Shown piece by piece: positions 35,378 through 46,589 of a stretch of 64,000 bases of DNA. Each line of letters begins with the position of its first letter. Position 1 is the first letter of the stretch. Where the stretch lies: the NCBI GenBank assembly GCA_947492575.1, contig CANLNK010000002.1, positions 407,304-471,303 on the forward strand, read 5' to 3'. Below the pieces are notes generated by a model. That model had not been told where the DNA came from. It saw only the letters and a list, made by a program, of their open reading frames with translations, and did no database searches. The stretch comes from an uncultured Thalassotalea sp. GTDB taxonomy: Bacteria > Pseudomonadota > Gammaproteobacteria > Enterobacterales > Alteromonadaceae. Position numbers and translations under genes: made by a program.

Positions 35378-35929
35378 TCATTACCTCTTTAATTCTGCGG
35401 TTATTGGACGGTCAGGCATTTCACCGCACACGTATAAACGCGTAAGCGCCAATATGCCCAAACGCACATAAAAACAATTACCTTATTGTTTAATATACAA
35501 TACAGTGAATTTACTTACCAAAGCTATTGGCGATCAGCGAATATCGATAGAATTAGGGCGTGTTGAACTTTCGAGGTTGTTTTTGCAGTAATTTATGATG
35601 TCTTTATACCAGGCAGAGCTTATGTCGTGTGGTTATTCCACATAAATAAGCGATAACGTAATAGAAAGGCATCATAAATGCTGTCCTTTGGATTCGTTTA
35701 AATGCATTTTTCTCATTGATGCCTGCACGGATGCAGGTACAAAGATTATGCAGGAGCATAATAATCGGTACTTGCTCTGTGCATAGAGTAACTATGCGTA
35801 TCATAAGTGCCGCGATAAAAATGTATTTAATTCGAACAAAAGTTAACCTTGAAAAATCAACATGCCCTAAACGTATGATAATTTGCTAATTACTCGAATG
35901 AGGCATTAGCGTTAAACACAGGAACCTTT
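35378..35929. other. LysR/aldo-keto reductase divergent intergenic region
   Basis: The 552 bases comprise about 177 bases of LysR upstream sequence, the inverted-repeat element copy 2, and about 61 bases before the reductase. AT-rich sequence with TTGTTTAATATACAATA near 35485 could hold the LysR promoter. No further gene is seen. Confidence 0.5.
35555..35868 (-). mobile_element. MITE-like inverted-repeat element, copy 2 (longer form)
   Basis: A 314-bp element, the same family as 19178-19442 but in opposite orientation. Its ends AGGGCGTGTTGAACTTTC and GAAAAATCAACATGCCCT are imperfect inverted repeats. TA flanks both ends (AATTAGGGC and GCCCTAAAC), which would suit a TA target duplication. Relative to copy 1 it has about 49 extra bases (around 35719-35767) made of two small hairpins, CCTGCA-CGGA-TGCAGG and ATTATGC-AGGA-GCATAAT. 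The 23-codon frame of copy 1 is present here at 35604-35675 (minus) with one residue changed. It separates the LysR and aldo/keto reductase genes. Confidence 0.8.
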
Positions 35930-36901
35930 ATGGCAACACTTCCTATTAATCAGTACTTTCCTAATGCGAGCTCTATAGCCTATGGCTGCATGGGGCTTGG
36001 TGGTGGCTGGGACAACAACACCATTAGCCAAACAGACGAAGTACAAGCCCAAGCAGTAATTGAAACAGCGCTTGCAAATGGTATCAATTATTTTGATCAC
36101 GCCGACATTTATACACATGGCAAAGCTGAGCAGGTATTTGGCAAAGCACTGAAAGACAACCTAACACTGCGAGAAAAAATGATCATTCAGTCAAAGTGTG
36201 GCATCCGTTTTGACGATGAACACGGCCCCGGCCGCTACGATTTTTCAACAGATTGGGTAACGAGCTCTGTTGATGGCATTTTGTCGCGTTTAGGCATTGA
36301 ACAACTTGATGTGCTTCAATTTCACCGCCCTGATCCACTCATGGAGCTTGACGAAGTAGCGAACACTCTTCAGAACTTACAAGCAAGCGGCAAGGTTAGA
36401 CATTTCGGCGTTTCTAATATGAATCACCATCAGATTGCTTACCTACAATCTGCTCTTTCGACGCCGATTATTGCCAATCAAATTGAAATGAGCCTGAAAC
36501 ATTTGGGCTGGCTAGATCACGGTGTACTTGCTGGTAACCCTCAAGGTTCGCATGATAATTTTTGTGCTGGCACATTAGAGTATTGCCAACAAAACAAGGT
36601 ACAAATTCAATCTTGGGGCAGCTTAGCGCAGGGATTATTCTCAGGTAGAGATGTTAGTGATCAGCCAACACACATTCAAGCGACGGCTAAGTTAGTTAAA
36701 CAGTTTGCAGAACAATATGAGACATCAAGTGATGCGTTAGTCTTAGCTTGGTTGATGCGTCACCCAGCTGGCATCCAACCTATTATCGGTACGACCAATC
36801 TTAAGCGCATCGAACTGTGTGCAACAGCAGCTACCGTTAAGCTGAGCAGAGAAGACTGGTATGCATTGTATGTCAGCGCACGCGGTGAACGTTTGCCTTA
36901 A
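35930..36901 (+). CDS. Aldo/keto reductase (YdhF-like)
   Basis: A 323-residue NADPH-dependent oxidoreductase with a TIM-barrel fold. The catalytic tetrad is visible: Asp and Tyr in YFDHADIYTHGKAE, Lys in IIQSKCGIRF and His in VLQFHRPD; the cofactor region is in HPAGIQPIIGTTN. It resembles E. coli YdhF, whose substrate is unknown. It is divergent from a LysR regulator, its probable controller, with a repeat element in between. It stands alone on its strand. Confidence 0.9.
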   Translation: MATLPINQYFPNASSIAYGCMGLGGGWDNNTISQTDEVQAQAVIETALANGINYFDHADIYTHGKAEQVFGKALKDNLTLREKMIIQSKCGIRFDDEHGPGRYDFSTDWVTSSVDGILSRLGIEQLDVLQFHRPDPLMELDEVANTLQNLQASGKVRHFGVSNMNHHQIAYLQSALSTPIIANQIEMSLKHLGWLDHGVLAGNPQGSHDNFCAGTLEYCQQNKVQIQSWGSLAQGLFSGRDVSDQPTHIQATAKLVKQFAEQYETSSDALVLAWLMRHPAGIQPIIGTTNLKRIELCATAATVKLSREDWYALYVSARGERLP

Positions 36902-37002
36902 GTGATTCAGTTCTGTTGATAAAGGTTAGTTGATTTAAACTTGCATCGATTGGCAAGCTGAGGAACTATTGTCAACAACGACGATAGCAGTGAACTTCAT
37001 TA

Positions 37003-37440
37003 ATGATAACCCATAGGTTTCATCAGCTAGCAAACACACTTCTCCCAATACAAGCGCCTATTAGATTAATAGGCGCTCTTGCATTGATCACGTTTGCTGT
37101 TTTAGTTGTATTCAACAAAGACAGTGAAGCAGCATTGCTTGTTTGCGCCCTCGTGACTTTATGGTCACTCATATTAAACCTCATTATCTCAGGTTTTAGG
37201 TATATCCCTACTTATGTGCCACTTCGCAACAACGTAAACCATCAAAGCAACGCAAACCATCAAAGTAACGCATTACTATCAAATGAGTCGCCCGCAGTTA
37301 AAAAGCCGCCTAAAGGCCTAAAAGCATGGCTCAAGAATAAACTCTGGCGGTTTTATTTATTTTTACTGACAATCATCACACTAGTGCTTTTAGCTGCGAC
37401 ACTTTTTCTGTCCGTTCGCATAGTTAATTTTGCAACGTAA
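37003..37440 (+). CDS. Hypothetical membrane protein
   Basis: A 145-residue protein with three predicted hydrophobic segments (about residues 20-38, 45-64 and 118-142) and a hydrophilic loop between the second and third. The loop contains a short duplicated stretch, NHQSNANHQSNA, from an 18-base tandem duplication at 37237-37272, followed by a basic, Pro-rich part. The family is not recognised. It follows the aldo/keto reductase by 101 bases on the same strand, but a shared function is not indicated. Confidence 0.6.
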   Translation: MITHRFHQLANTLLPIQAPIRLIGALALITFAVLVVFNKDSEAALLVCALVTLWSLILNLIISGFRYIPTYVPLRNNVNHQSNANHQSNALLSNESPAVKKPPKGLKAWLKNKLWRFYLFLLTIITLVLLAATLFLSVRIVNFAT

Positions 37441-37495
37441 TAAGGCGCATTTAATACTCACTTAAAGCAAAAAGACTACGCATGAGCTTCTAATT

Positions 37496-37903
37496 TTACG
37501 ACTTTCGATAGCCCTGGTACTTACACAAAGCATCATTTGGTGTGTACCAATCGACTTTACTCTCTAAGTAGATATGAGCATCTGGAGTAACATTGGGTTT
37601 ATCATCAAAAGCAGATAATGCAATTTCGACAGTACCCTGCTCTCTGTTGAATTTAGATTCAAACAATAAACTTGAACCACATCGCTGGCAGAAGCTCCTT
37701 TCTGAGTCATTTTTCGCTCGATAGTGACTGAGTAGATGGATGCCTGAGTGCCAGTGCAAATGTTCACGCTTTACTTCAATAAATGTTGAAAATGCAGCGC
37801 CATGAAACTTCTGACACATGTTGCAATGACAATGACCAACAAGCGGCTCGAATGCCGCTACCGAAAACTTTATGCCACCACATAAACAGCTACCCGTATT
37901 CAT
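37496..37903 (-). CDS. GFA family zinc protein (glutathione-dependent formaldehyde-activating-like)
   Basis: A 135-residue protein with the Cys pattern of the GFA family: GSCLCGGIKF, GHCHCNMCQKFHG and FCQRCGSSLLFE, providing two zinc sites. The fold is that of formaldehyde-activating enzyme Gfa, though most small homologues have no proven activity. The frame extends upstream to a non-ATG start, but ATG 37903 with GGAG 6 bases before it is chosen. It has no partner genes nearby. Confidence 0.87.
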   Translation of the reverse strand: MNTGSCLCGGIKFSVAAFEPLVGHCHCNMCQKFHGAAFSTFIEVKREHLHWHSGIHLLSHYRAKNDSERSFCQRCGSSLLFESKFNREQGTVEIALSAFDDKPNVTPDAHIYLESKVDWYTPNDALCKYQGYRKS

Positions 37904-38032
37904 TTCATTCTCCAAAATCATTACATACAAAAGCAAGGCGCATATCTTATTACGACAAGTTTAGTAGAACTAACTTTACAGCGCTTATCCAATTATGTTC
38001 AACTGAGTTTTCCATTTGTCATAGGAAGTACT

Positions 38033-38686
38033 ATGGTCGCCAAATTGAGCATCACGTTATCAGCGATATTTATCCTATCTGCATTTTCAAGTTTTAATAC
38101 CCTTGCCAATGAAAAAGCGCCGATTAATTCATGCGGTAACAGCACTGAAGCTATCGAGTTAGTGAGATTAATTCAACAAGATACGGAGCAACAACGCGGC
38201 AGTATTCGCTGTAACCTAACCTTGGCAAAGGCAGCAGAAGCAAAAGCCAAGCTCATGGCTGATTACGGTATCGTAAGACATAACTTGGGAGGCAGCCCAA
38301 ATAGTCATTTGGAAGAAACGGGATATAAACTTCCGCACTATTACGGCAAAGACTTTAACAGTAATCAAGTCGAGGCGATTGCTGGCGGTTATACTGACGC
38401 GAAACGGGTTTGGCACGCGTTTAAGCAATCAAAAGAGCATCGAACACATTTGCTTGGCGAGCATGAATTTTACGTTGAACAAGATGAGATAGGCGTAGCG
38501 TTTATCAATGACTATTCCACACCCCACGATGAATACTGGGTGGTATATCTCACCAAAGGCTTCCAACCTGACCAAGTGTATCAAGGGGATATTGAAGCAG
38601 CCCCGAACAAGAGTGATATGATTTTACACATTGAAAACGATAAGCCTGTATTTAAGCCAGAGCCAAGTGCGACTAATCAAAAGTAA
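38033..38686 (+). CDS. Secreted CAP-domain (SCP/PR1-like) protein
   Basis: A 217-residue exported protein with signal peptide (LSITLSAIFILSAFSSFNTLA). The CAP domain spans about residues 40-185 and has the expected His in GIVRHNLGG, Glu in HLEETGY, VEAIAGGY and a C-terminal YWVVYLTKGF strand. It has an early Cys pair (SCGN, IRCN). CAP proteins act outside the cytoplasm; bacterial ones are mostly uncharacterised. AGGAAG is 5-6 bases before the ATG. Confidence 0.83.
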   Translation: MVAKLSITLSAIFILSAFSSFNTLANEKAPINSCGNSTEAIELVRLIQQDTEQQRGSIRCNLTLAKAAEAKAKLMADYGIVRHNLGGSPNSHLEETGYKLPHYYGKDFNSNQVEAIAGGYTDAKRVWHAFKQSKEHRTHLLGEHEFYVEQDEIGVAFINDYSTPHDEYWVVYLTKGFQPDQVYQGDIEAAPNKSDMILHIENDKPVFKPEPSATNQK

Positions 38687-38725
38687 ATCAAACGCTTATT
38701 CCAATTGGTATAAAACACCAATACT

Positions 38726-38767
38726 AAGGCATAAAAATTAAGGCATAAAAATTAGGGCATAAAAAAA
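38726..38767. repeat. 14-bp tandem repeat, three units
   Basis: AAGGCATAAAAATT occurs twice in a row at 38726-38753 and a third, altered unit (AGGGCATAAAAAAA) follows to 38767, running into the terminator of the secDF operon. It lies between convergent genes. Probably slippage-generated. Confidence 0.75.
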
Positions 38768-38798
38768 CCGAGTGTCATTATTCACAACACTCGGTTTT
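38764..38798 (-). terminator. Bidirectional intrinsic terminator, end of secF operon
   Basis: AAAACCGAGTGT and ACACTCGGTTTT form a 12-bp stem around an 11-base loop. Read on the minus strand it follows the secF stop by 20 bases and ends in a run of T; it can also serve the CAP gene on the plus strand. Confidence 0.9.
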
Positions 38799-38817
38799 GC
38801 GATAAAAACGATAGCGA

Positions 38818-39765
38818 TTAAGGCATCATTTCTTCTTGATCGGCACCTTCTTTCTCAATAACTTCTGGAATTAGGTCTTCTTTAGAAATACCTAATGATA
38901 GAGCAACCGAGCTCGCCACATATACAGACGAGTATGTACCAACAAATACACCTAATAGTAACGCGGTCGCGAAACCGTGAATCAGTGCACCACCTTTAAA
39001 GAATAAGGCTGCAAGTACTAATAGCGTAGTAATCGAGGTAATGAACGTACGGCTTAACGTTTGCGTTAACGAGATATTAATGATCTCTTCTGGACCACCT
39101 TCACGAATCTTACGGAAGTTCTCACGGATACGGTCCGATACAACAATGGTATCGTTTAGTGAGTAACCGATAACCGCTAAGATAGCCGCCAGTACCGTTA
39201 AGTCAAACTCAAGCTGTAAAATTGAGAATAAGCCAAGTGTTAACAACACATCGTGGAACAATGCGAACACAGAGCCTAATGCAAAACGCCATTCGAAACG
39301 GAATGCAACGTAGACAAGAATACAGATAAGTGCAGTTAGCATTGCTAAGCCACCCTGCTCTGTTAATTCGTCACCAACACTTGAACCAACGAACTCGATA
39401 CGACGCATATCTACGTCAACACCCATTCCTTCTTTCAAGATAGCGAGAATCTCGTCACCTAGCATTTCAGCTTTAACATTCGGACGTTCCGCCATACGAA
39501 TAACTACGTCACGGCTAGTACCAAATAATTGAACAACCGCGTCGTCAAAACCGTTTGCATCCAGAACTTGGCGCATTTTTGTTAAGTCAGCAGCTTCTTC
39601 AAAACCTACTTCAACTTTTACACCACCGGTAAAATCTAAACCGAAGTTAAGTTTGTTGATAGCAAGCGAAGCAACTGACGCTAACATTAAAATAATACTG
39701 AACACCATGGCCACTTTGCGGTAGCGCATGAAGTTAACAGTTTCTGTTAGTTTTAAAATTTGCAT
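38818..39765 (-). CDS. secF: Protein translocase subunit SecF
   Basis: A 315-residue inner-membrane subunit of the SecDF complex, which uses proton flow to help preproteins leave the SecYEG channel. Six hydrophobic helices, the opening FMRYRKVAMVFSIILML, FGLDFTGGVKVEVGF before the periplasmic domain, and the conserved AVIGYSLNDTIVVSDRIREN in the fourth helix region are all present. It lies 11 bases downstream of secD in the operon queA-tgt-yajC-secD-secF. The acidic C-terminus EKEGADQEEMMP is ordinary. Confidence 0.97.
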   Translation of the reverse strand: MQILKLTETVNFMRYRKVAMVFSIILMLASVASLAINKLNFGLDFTGGVKVEVGFEEAADLTKMRQVLDANGFDDAVVQLFGTSRDVVIRMAERPNVKAEMLGDEILAILKEGMGVDVDMRRIEFVGSSVGDELTEQGGLAMLTALICILVYVAFRFEWRFALGSVFALFHDVLLTLGLFSILQLEFDLTVLAAILAVIGYSLNDTIVVSDRIRENFRKIREGGPEEIINISLTQTLSRTFITSITTLLVLAALFFKGGALIHGFATALLLGVFVGTYSSVYVASSVALSLGISKEDLIPEVIEKEGADQEEMMP

Positions 39766-39776
39766 ATCACTATCAC

Positions 39777-41624
39777 CTAAATACTTAACTTATCGAGGCG
39801 CTTACCACCCCAAACCGCGTTAACCACAGTACGCGTACCGATAATAGCGGTAAACATTGACGTCACAATACCAATTGATAAGGTAACCGCGAAACCTTTG
39901 ATTGGGCCTGTACCAACAGCAAATAGGATAAATGCCGCAATTAAGGTCGTGATGTTTGCATCTAAAATGGTTGAGAAAGCCGCATCATAACCTTGATGAA
40001 TTGATTGCTGCACTGACTTACCACTGCGCAGTTCTTCACGAATACGCTCAAATATCAGAACGTTGGCATCAACCGCCATACCTACCGTTAATACAATACC
40101 CGCCATACCAGGAAGCGTTAATGTCGCGCCTGGGATCATCGACATTACACCGACGATAAGAATTAAGTTAGCACCAAGTGCTAGGTTAGCGACTACACCG
40201 AATGCGCGGTAGTAGATCATCATAAAGATGAATACTAATGCGAAACCGCCCAAGATTGCTTGGAAACCTAATTTAATGTTCTCAGCACCTAGTGATGGAC
40301 CAACGGTACGCTCTTCAACGATTTGAATCGGTGCAATTAGCGCACCTGCACGAAGCAGTAACGCTAGGTTATGTGCTTCTTGTGCTGAGCCAGAGCCAGT
40401 AATACGGAAGTTCTTACCTAATCGCGCTTGAATTGTTGCTACTGAGATAACTTCTTCAACTTTCTCGAAGATCATGTTGCCTTCAGCATCTTTTCTATCA
40501 GTACCTTTGTATTCAATAAAAACAGTTGCCATTGGCTTACCAATGTTATCTTTAGTGGCATTCGAGAACTTACTGCCACCTGGTGAATCTAGCGTAATGT
40601 TAACCTGTGGACGGCTGTATTCGTCAAAGCCAGAGTTAGCATCAACGATGTGATCACCTGTTAGCATAATACGTTTTTTCAGAAGTACCGGCGTACCATC
40701 ACGCTCGTAAAGCAACTGAGAGCTACCCGGCACACGACCGTCTAATGCAGCACCGATATCACTTTCGCTATCAACCATTCTAAATTCAATAGTTGCTGTC
40801 GCGTTTAAGATTTCTTTTGCTTTTGCAGTATCTTGAACACCCGGTAATTCGATAACAATGTGCTTTTGTCCTTGGCGTTGAACCAATGGCTCAGCAACAC
40901 CTAGTTCGTTAACACGGTTACGAATAATGGTAATGTTTTGCTGAAGTGCATACTCGCGAATTTCTTTTTGCTTTTCTTCGCTCATTACCGCGGTTAGCGT
41001 CAAGCTATCTTCATTCGTTGTGAAAATAAGATCGCGGTTTTGACGGCTCAAGAAGCTATCAGCTTTCTCTAAATCTTCAACATTACGGAAGATAACTTTG
41101 ATTGCATCGCCTTCAGCTTTTACTGTGCGGTAGCGAATTTTTTCGCCGCGAAGTTCTGCACGGAAGTCACCAACAAGGCCTGTTTGCGCTTTGTTAACGG
41201 CTTCTTTCATATTAACTTCCATTAAGAAGCTAACACCACCGCTAAGGTCAAGACCTAGCTTCATCGGTGTACCGCCAATGCCAGCTAACCATTCGGGTGT
41301 ATCAGGCACTAAGTTAAGCGCTACTGAGTAGTCTCGACCATAAGTATCGTCAAGAATATCACGTGCTTTTAACTGATTTTCAGTATCTTTAAAACGAACG
41401 AGTACCTGACCGTCTTCTAACGCGATATTCGTTGCTTGAATATTATTCTGTTCAAGCTGCGACTTAATTTGGTCAAGCGTTGAAGCATCTACTTCAACCC
41501 CTCTAAGTCCCGACACCTGAACTGCAGGGTCTTCACCGTACAAGTTTGGCGAAGCATATAAAGCACCTATCGTAACAACAAAGATTACGAGTAGTGCTTT
41601 CCAAAGTGGCGTTTTATTTAACAC
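39777..41624 (-). CDS. secD: Protein translocase subunit SecD
   Basis: A 615-residue partner of SecF: an N-terminal helix, a large periplasmic part with the P1 head domain, [15 protein letters not shown], and five further helices with [17 protein letters not shown], the conserved proton-path segment. The GTG start at 41624 has AAAGGA about 7 bases upstream. A hairpin with T-run between yajC and this gene may reduce read-through from yajC. Confidence 0.97.
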   Translation of the reverse strand: MLNKTPLWKALLVIFVVTIGALYASPNLYGEDPAVQVSGLRGVEVDASTLDQIKSQLEQNNIQATNIALEDGQVLVRFKDTENQLKARDILDDTYGRDYSVALNLVPDTPEWLAGIGGTPMKLGLDLSGGVSFLMEVNMKEAVNKAQTGLVGDFRAELRGEKIRYRTVKAEGDAIKVIFRNVEDLEKADSFLSRQNRDLIFTTNEDSLTLTAVMSEEKQKEIREYALQQNITIIRNRVNELGVAEPLVQRQGQKHIVIELPGVQDTAKAKEILNATATIEFRMVDSESDIGAALDGRVPGSSQLLYERDGTPVLLKKRIMLTGDHIVDANSGFDEYSRPQVNITLDSPGGSKFSNATKDNIGKPMATVFIEYKGTDRKDAEGNMIFEKVEEVISVATIQARLGKNFRITGSGSAQEAHNLALLLRAGALIAPIQIVEERTVGPSLGAENIKLGFQAILGGFALVFIFMMIYYRAFGVVANLALGANLILIVGVMSMIPGATLTLPGMAGIVLTVGMAVDANVLIFERIREELRSGKSVQQSIHQGYDAAFSTILDANITTLIAAFILFAVGTGPIKGFAVTLSIGIVTSMFTAIIGTRTVVNAVWGGKRLDKLSI

Positions 41625-41643
41625 AACGTTTCCTTTATGAAAA

Positions 41644-41663
41644 AAGCCTCATATTAGAGGCTT
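41644..41663 (-). terminator. Possible internal terminator/attenuator between yajC and secD
   Basis: AAGCCTC-6 bases-GAGGCTT forms a 7-bp stem whose loop contains the yajC stop codon. Read on the minus strand it is followed by five T and lies 19 bases before the secD GTG start. Confidence 0.6.
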
Positions 41664-41986
41664 TTCATTGTTCCTTTTGGCAATACTGCGCTGATAGAGG
41701 CTTTTTGTACTGTTACTTCAGTGTTCTCAGCAATGCTAACAACCACAAAGTCTTTCTCGTCAGACACTTTAGTGATTTTGCCCACTAAACCACCTTGCGT
41801 TAATACTTCATCGCCTTTCGATAACGCTGACATAAGCGACTTGTGCTCTTTAACACGCTTTGCTTGTGGGCGGTAAATCATGAAATAAAACACTAAACCA
41901 AAAACAAGCAACATGATTAACATTTCCATGCCACCACCTTGTGGTTGTGCTTGGGCGAAAATAGTACCTAAAGATAGACTCATCAT
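41654..41986 (-). CDS. yajC: Preprotein translocase accessory subunit YajC
   Basis: A 110-residue protein with one membrane helix (MEMLIMLLVFGLVFYFMIYRP, residues about 20-40) and a C-terminal cytoplasmic domain with the family pattern GDEVLTQGGLVGKITKV. YajC associates with SecDF. It sits between tgt (90 bases upstream) and secD, as in most gammaproteobacteria. Confidence 0.96.
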   Translation of the reverse strand: MMSLSLGTIFAQAQPQGGGMEMLIMLLVFGLVFYFMIYRPQAKRVKEHKSLMSALSKGDEVLTQGGLVGKITKVSDEKDFVVVSIAENTEVTVQKASISAVLPKGTMKSL

Positions 41987-42075
41987 TTCCTCTACTTCTA
42001 ATCGTTATAATTAATAAAATGTCTGGTGCCTAACCATCGCTATCATTGCGCCGGTTAAACACCGAAATTTGTTTC

Positions 42076-43260
<1,185 letters not shown>

Positions 43261-43322
43261 TTAAGTGGTAAATTAGGTCGCGCAAACGTTCTGGCCAAAG
43301 CATTAACTTTAACCAGTGCAAA

Positions 43323-44369
43323 TTAGCCTTGCTTACGCGTCAGGAACATCGCATCCCCATAAGAGAAGAAGCGATATTTCTCTTCAATAGCCTGCTCGTA
43401 AGCGGCCATCATGTGCTCGTAGCCAGCAAATGCGCTAACTAACATTAGTAAGGTTGACTCTGATAAGTGAAAGTTAGTGATCAAGCAATCCACTACCTTA
43501 AAATTAAAGCCCGGCGTAATGAAAATATCGGTATCTTGATAGAACGGAATAATCAACTTCCCTTCCTCGTCAGCCGCTTTTGCTGCACTTTCTAATGAAC
43601 GCATTGACGTTGTGCCAACGGCGACAACGCGACCACCAGCAGCTTTAGTTTGCTCAATTTTATCAACAACTTCTTGAGATACCTCAACGTATTCAGCATG
43701 CATAACATGGTCAGCAATATCGTCAACTTTTACAGGTTGGAAAGTGCCCGCACCAACATGCAAGGTGATGAAGGCTAACTCAACACCTTTCGCTTTAATT
43801 TTTTCCAACAACGCGTCGTCGAAGTGCAAACCAGCTGTCGGTGCAGCAACTGCTCCTGGCTTATCGTTATAAACCGTTTGGTAACGCTCTTTATCTGAGT
43901 CTTCATCTGGGCGATCAATATACGGTGGTAGCGGCATATGACCTATGCGCTCAAGAATATCTAACACCTTTTCATCGCTATTGAACTTTAACTCAAACAA
44001 TGCACCATGGCGCTCAACCATAGTTGCAGAGACTTGATCTTCTAAAATGATCTCTGTGCCCGGCTTTGGTGACTTACTGCAGCGAACATGCGCTAACACA
44101 CGGTGTTCATCAAGCATGCGCTCGACTAACACTTCAAGCTTACCGCCAGAGGCTTTTTTGCCAAACATGCGCGCAGGAATAACGCGAGTGTCGTTAAAGA
44201 TAAGCAAATCACCTTTATTCAACTTATCTAGTACATCACCAAACTGGCCATTATCAATAGCGCCAGTATTACCGTCTACCGTCATTAAACGGCTTGCTGT
44301 ACGGTCACTTTTTGGATAACGAGCGATTAGTTCTTCTGGTAAGTCAAAAGCAAAGTCAGATACACGCAT
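43323..44369 (-). CDS. queA: S-adenosylmethionine:tRNA ribosyltransferase-isomerase
   Basis: A 348-residue enzyme that transfers ribose from SAM to preQ1-tRNA to make epoxyqueuosine. It starts [19 protein letters not shown], and family motifs [22 protein letters not shown] and [15 protein letters not shown] are all intact. It is first in the operon with tgt-yajC-secD-secF. Normal length. Confidence 0.97.
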   Translation of the reverse strand: MRVSDFAFDLPEELIARYPKSDRTASRLMTVDGNTGAIDNGQFGDVLDKLNKGDLLIFNDTRVIPARMFGKKASGGKLEVLVERMLDEHRVLAHVRCSKSPKPGTEIILEDQVSATMVERHGALFELKFNSDEKVLDILERIGHMPLPPYIDRPDEDSDKERYQTVYNDKPGAVAAPTAGLHFDDALLEKIKAKGVELAFITLHVGAGTFQPVKVDDIADHVMHAEYVEVSQEVVDKIEQTKAAGGRVVAVGTTSMRSLESAAKAADEEGKLIIPFYQDTDIFITPGFNFKVVDCLITNFHLSESTLLMLVSAFAGYEHMMAAYEQAIEEKYRFFSYGDAMFLTRKQG

Positions 44370-44569
44370 ATTTGGATAAAAATCCCGATGAAAATAGCCA
44401 ATAAAAAAACCGCGTAAGTCTAGTGCCGAGGCGGCGTAAATTCAAGCAATATTGACGTAACAAATATTCGATATTGCTAAAATTGAACAAGAATAATTCA
44501 AGTGTTTGGGTTATGCTCAAGGGATAACGGGCTCTGGTCTAACCAGACCTTTGTTTATCCTCAGTAGAA

Positions 44570-46306
44570 ATGGTATTCAATATGAGTAACTTAGCAGTCG
44601 CCTTGGCAAAAACAATCATCAATGGTTTTGAACGCCACCTGTATTTATTTAACCAAATTACTCATTCGGCAAAAACGCGATTTGAGCAAGCCGCTTGGCA
44701 TGAAGTACAAGACGCATCAAAGCAGCGTACCGACTTTTATGATTTACGCGTAAAAGAAACATTATCCACGCTTAAACAAGACTTTGCCATCACAGAGCTT
44801 GACGAGTCTTTATGGCAGAAGGTGAAAACAGAATATGTCGAACAACTGGTTTATCACAACAAAGCAGACTTAGCTGAAAGCTTTTACAACTCGATCTTCT
44901 GTCACTTATTCGAACGTAAGTACTACCATAACGCCTTTATTTTTGTTGAATCATCACCTGAGTGTTTGGCGAATTTAAAGAACAAAACCATCTATACCCG
45001 TTACGAGCCGGACGAAAACGGTTTATTCGATACAATCGCCACAATTCTGAATCGTCCAAATTTTGCGTTACCCTTCCAGGATTTGAGCCGCGATATCAAC
45101 GAACTTATTGACCGCTTCTTCAAGCAAGCACATAAAACCCGATACCCTGTTGAACAGTTAAAATTTGATATCCTCGATTCTGTTTTCTACCGAAATAAAG
45201 GCGCATACATTATCGGGCGAGTTGTATCACCTGGTGGAGAAACGCCATTTATTGTCGCTCTCCTCAACGACGAAGACGGTCATATTTATATTGATACCAT
45301 TTTGACTGACAAAGAACATATGGCGGTTGTGTTTGGTTTTGCCCGTGCTTACTTCTTTGTTGATACGCCCTATTTGTTGCCGCTGATTCAATTCTTGCAA
45401 GAACTTATGCCAAGTAAAACTAAGGCTGAGCTATACGCCGCTGTTGGTTACCACAAGCAAGGGAAGACACAGTTTTATCGAGACTTTTTACATCACTTGG
45501 ATAAAAGTGAAGATAAGTTTGAGCTCGCACCAGGTATTAAAGGTATGGTGATGTCGGTGTTTACCTTACCGTCCTATCCTTATGTATTTAAAATCATCAA
45601 AGATAAGTTTGCGCCGAGTAAGAAGATGACGAAGAAGGACGTTAAGAGTAAGTACCGTCTCGTTAAACTGCACGACAGGGTTGGGCGCATGGCTGATACC
45701 ATGGAATATTCTGAGGCGGCATTTCCAAAACATAGATTTTCTGATGCACTCTTGGCAGAACTAGAACAAGTAGCACCCTCGATTATTCGTTACGAAGACG
45801 ATCTTATCGTTATCGAGCATTTATATATTGAACGCCGTATGACACCACTTAACCTGTTTTTAGCGGATGCCAACGAAGAAGAGCTACACGACGCCATGCT
45901 GGGCTATGGTGCAGCGATAAAGCAATTGATAGCAGCGAATATTTTCCCAGGAGATATGCTGCTTAAGAACTTCGGTGTAACTCGCCATGGTCGAGTAATT
46001 TTCTACGATTACGATGAAATCACATACATGGATGAAGTCAATTTCAGAGTAAAACCAGAGCCCAAGACAGAAGAGCAGATTTATGCTGCTGAACCTTGGT
46101 ATACAGTTGAACCTGGCGATATGTTCCCTGAAGAGCTAGCGACCTTTGCCCTCGCAAACCATAAATATCGTAATGCGTTTTTGAAATACCACGCTGAGCT
46201 TTTAGAGGCGAGCTACTGGCAACAAGCGCAGAAAAACGTCGCAAATGGTATCGTAGAAGATGTGTACCCATATCCAGTTGAAGCACGTTTTGGTTTCAAC
46301 AAGTAG
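44570..46306 (+). CDS. aceK: Isocitrate dehydrogenase kinase/phosphatase
   Basis: A 578-residue bifunctional enzyme that phosphorylates and dephosphorylates isocitrate dehydrogenase, switching carbon between the TCA cycle and the glyoxylate shunt. AceK features include an N-terminal regulatory part beginning with LAKTIINGFERHLYLFNQIT, the kinase ATP loop in LAPGIKGMVMSVFTLPSYPYV and the active-site region FPGDMLLKNFGVTRHGRVIFYDYDE. The start may be ATG 44570 or ATG 44582 (MSNLAVALAK); neither has a good ribosome binding site. The shunt genes aceA and aceB are not adjacent, unlike in E. coli. Confidence 0.95.
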   Translation: MVFNMSNLAVALAKTIINGFERHLYLFNQITHSAKTRFEQAAWHEVQDASKQRTDFYDLRVKETLSTLKQDFAITELDESLWQKVKTEYVEQLVYHNKADLAESFYNSIFCHLFERKYYHNAFIFVESSPECLANLKNKTIYTRYEPDENGLFDTIATILNRPNFALPFQDLSRDINELIDRFFKQAHKTRYPVEQLKFDILDSVFYRNKGAYIIGRVVSPGGETPFIVALLNDEDGHIYIDTILTDKEHMAVVFGFARAYFFVDTPYLLPLIQFLQELMPSKTKAELYAAVGYHKQGKTQFYRDFLHHLDKSEDKFELAPGIKGMVMSVFTLPSYPYVFKIIKDKFAPSKKMTKKDVKSKYRLVKLHDRVGRMADTMEYSEAAFPKHRFSDALLAELEQVAPSIIRYEDDLIVIEHLYIERRMTPLNLFLADANEEELHDAMLGYGAAIKQLIAANIFPGDMLLKNFGVTRHGRVIFYDYDEITYMDEVNFRVKPEPKTEEQIYAAEPWYTVEPGDMFPEELATFALANHKYRNAFLKYHAELLEASYWQQAQKNVANGIVEDVYPYPVEARFGFNK

Positions 46307-46389
46307 TGCAACAAAACAGCATTACGGAGAAAAAAACAGCAAACAGTTACGTGTAGCGCGAATATTTAGCTAATATTTATAAAGAGGGG

Positions 46390-46417
46390 TTTACCTTTCT
46401 ATTTGCTTAAGTATAAT
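46390..46417 (+). promoter_or_regulatory. Promoter of tRNA-Trp
   Basis: TTTACC (46390-46395), a 16-base spacer and a perfect TATAAT (46412-46417) lie 14 bases before the tRNA. The GCGCTC after the -10 box is a GC-rich discriminator, as in stringently controlled stable-RNA promoters. Confidence 0.7.
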
Positions 46418-46431
46418 GCGCTCATCTCTGC

Positions 46432-46508
46432 AGGGGTATAGTTCCAATTGGTAGAACAGCGGTCTCCAAAACCGACGGTTGGGAGTTCGAATCTCTCTAC
46501 CCCTGCCA
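46432..46508 (+). tRNA. tRNA-Trp (anticodon CCA)
   Basis: A 77-base tRNA: acceptor AGGGGTA pairs with TACCCCT, D arm GTTC/GAAC, anticodon loop CTCCAAA with CCA, T arm GGGAG-TTCGAAT-CTCTC, then discriminator G and an encoded CCA end. The first pair of the anticodon stem is a G-A mismatch, so the stem is effectively four pairs. It is a single tRNA gene between aceK and holD. Confidence 0.96.
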
Positions 46509-46589
46509 CTTTCTTCTCTTTTGACTTTCTTAGCTTTTCAATTTTTGTCATTATAAACAACATCAGTTTACGTTCGATTTGCCAAGCAT

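Noticed and set aside
35604..35804. 66-residue minus-strand gene in the repeat
   Set aside because: It lies wholly within the MITE-like element; most of it is absent or frame-altered in copy 1.
38764..38798. CRISPR or phage attachment site from the repeats before secF
   Set aside because: Only three 14-bp slippage-type units with no spacers, and the hairpin is an ordinary terminator.
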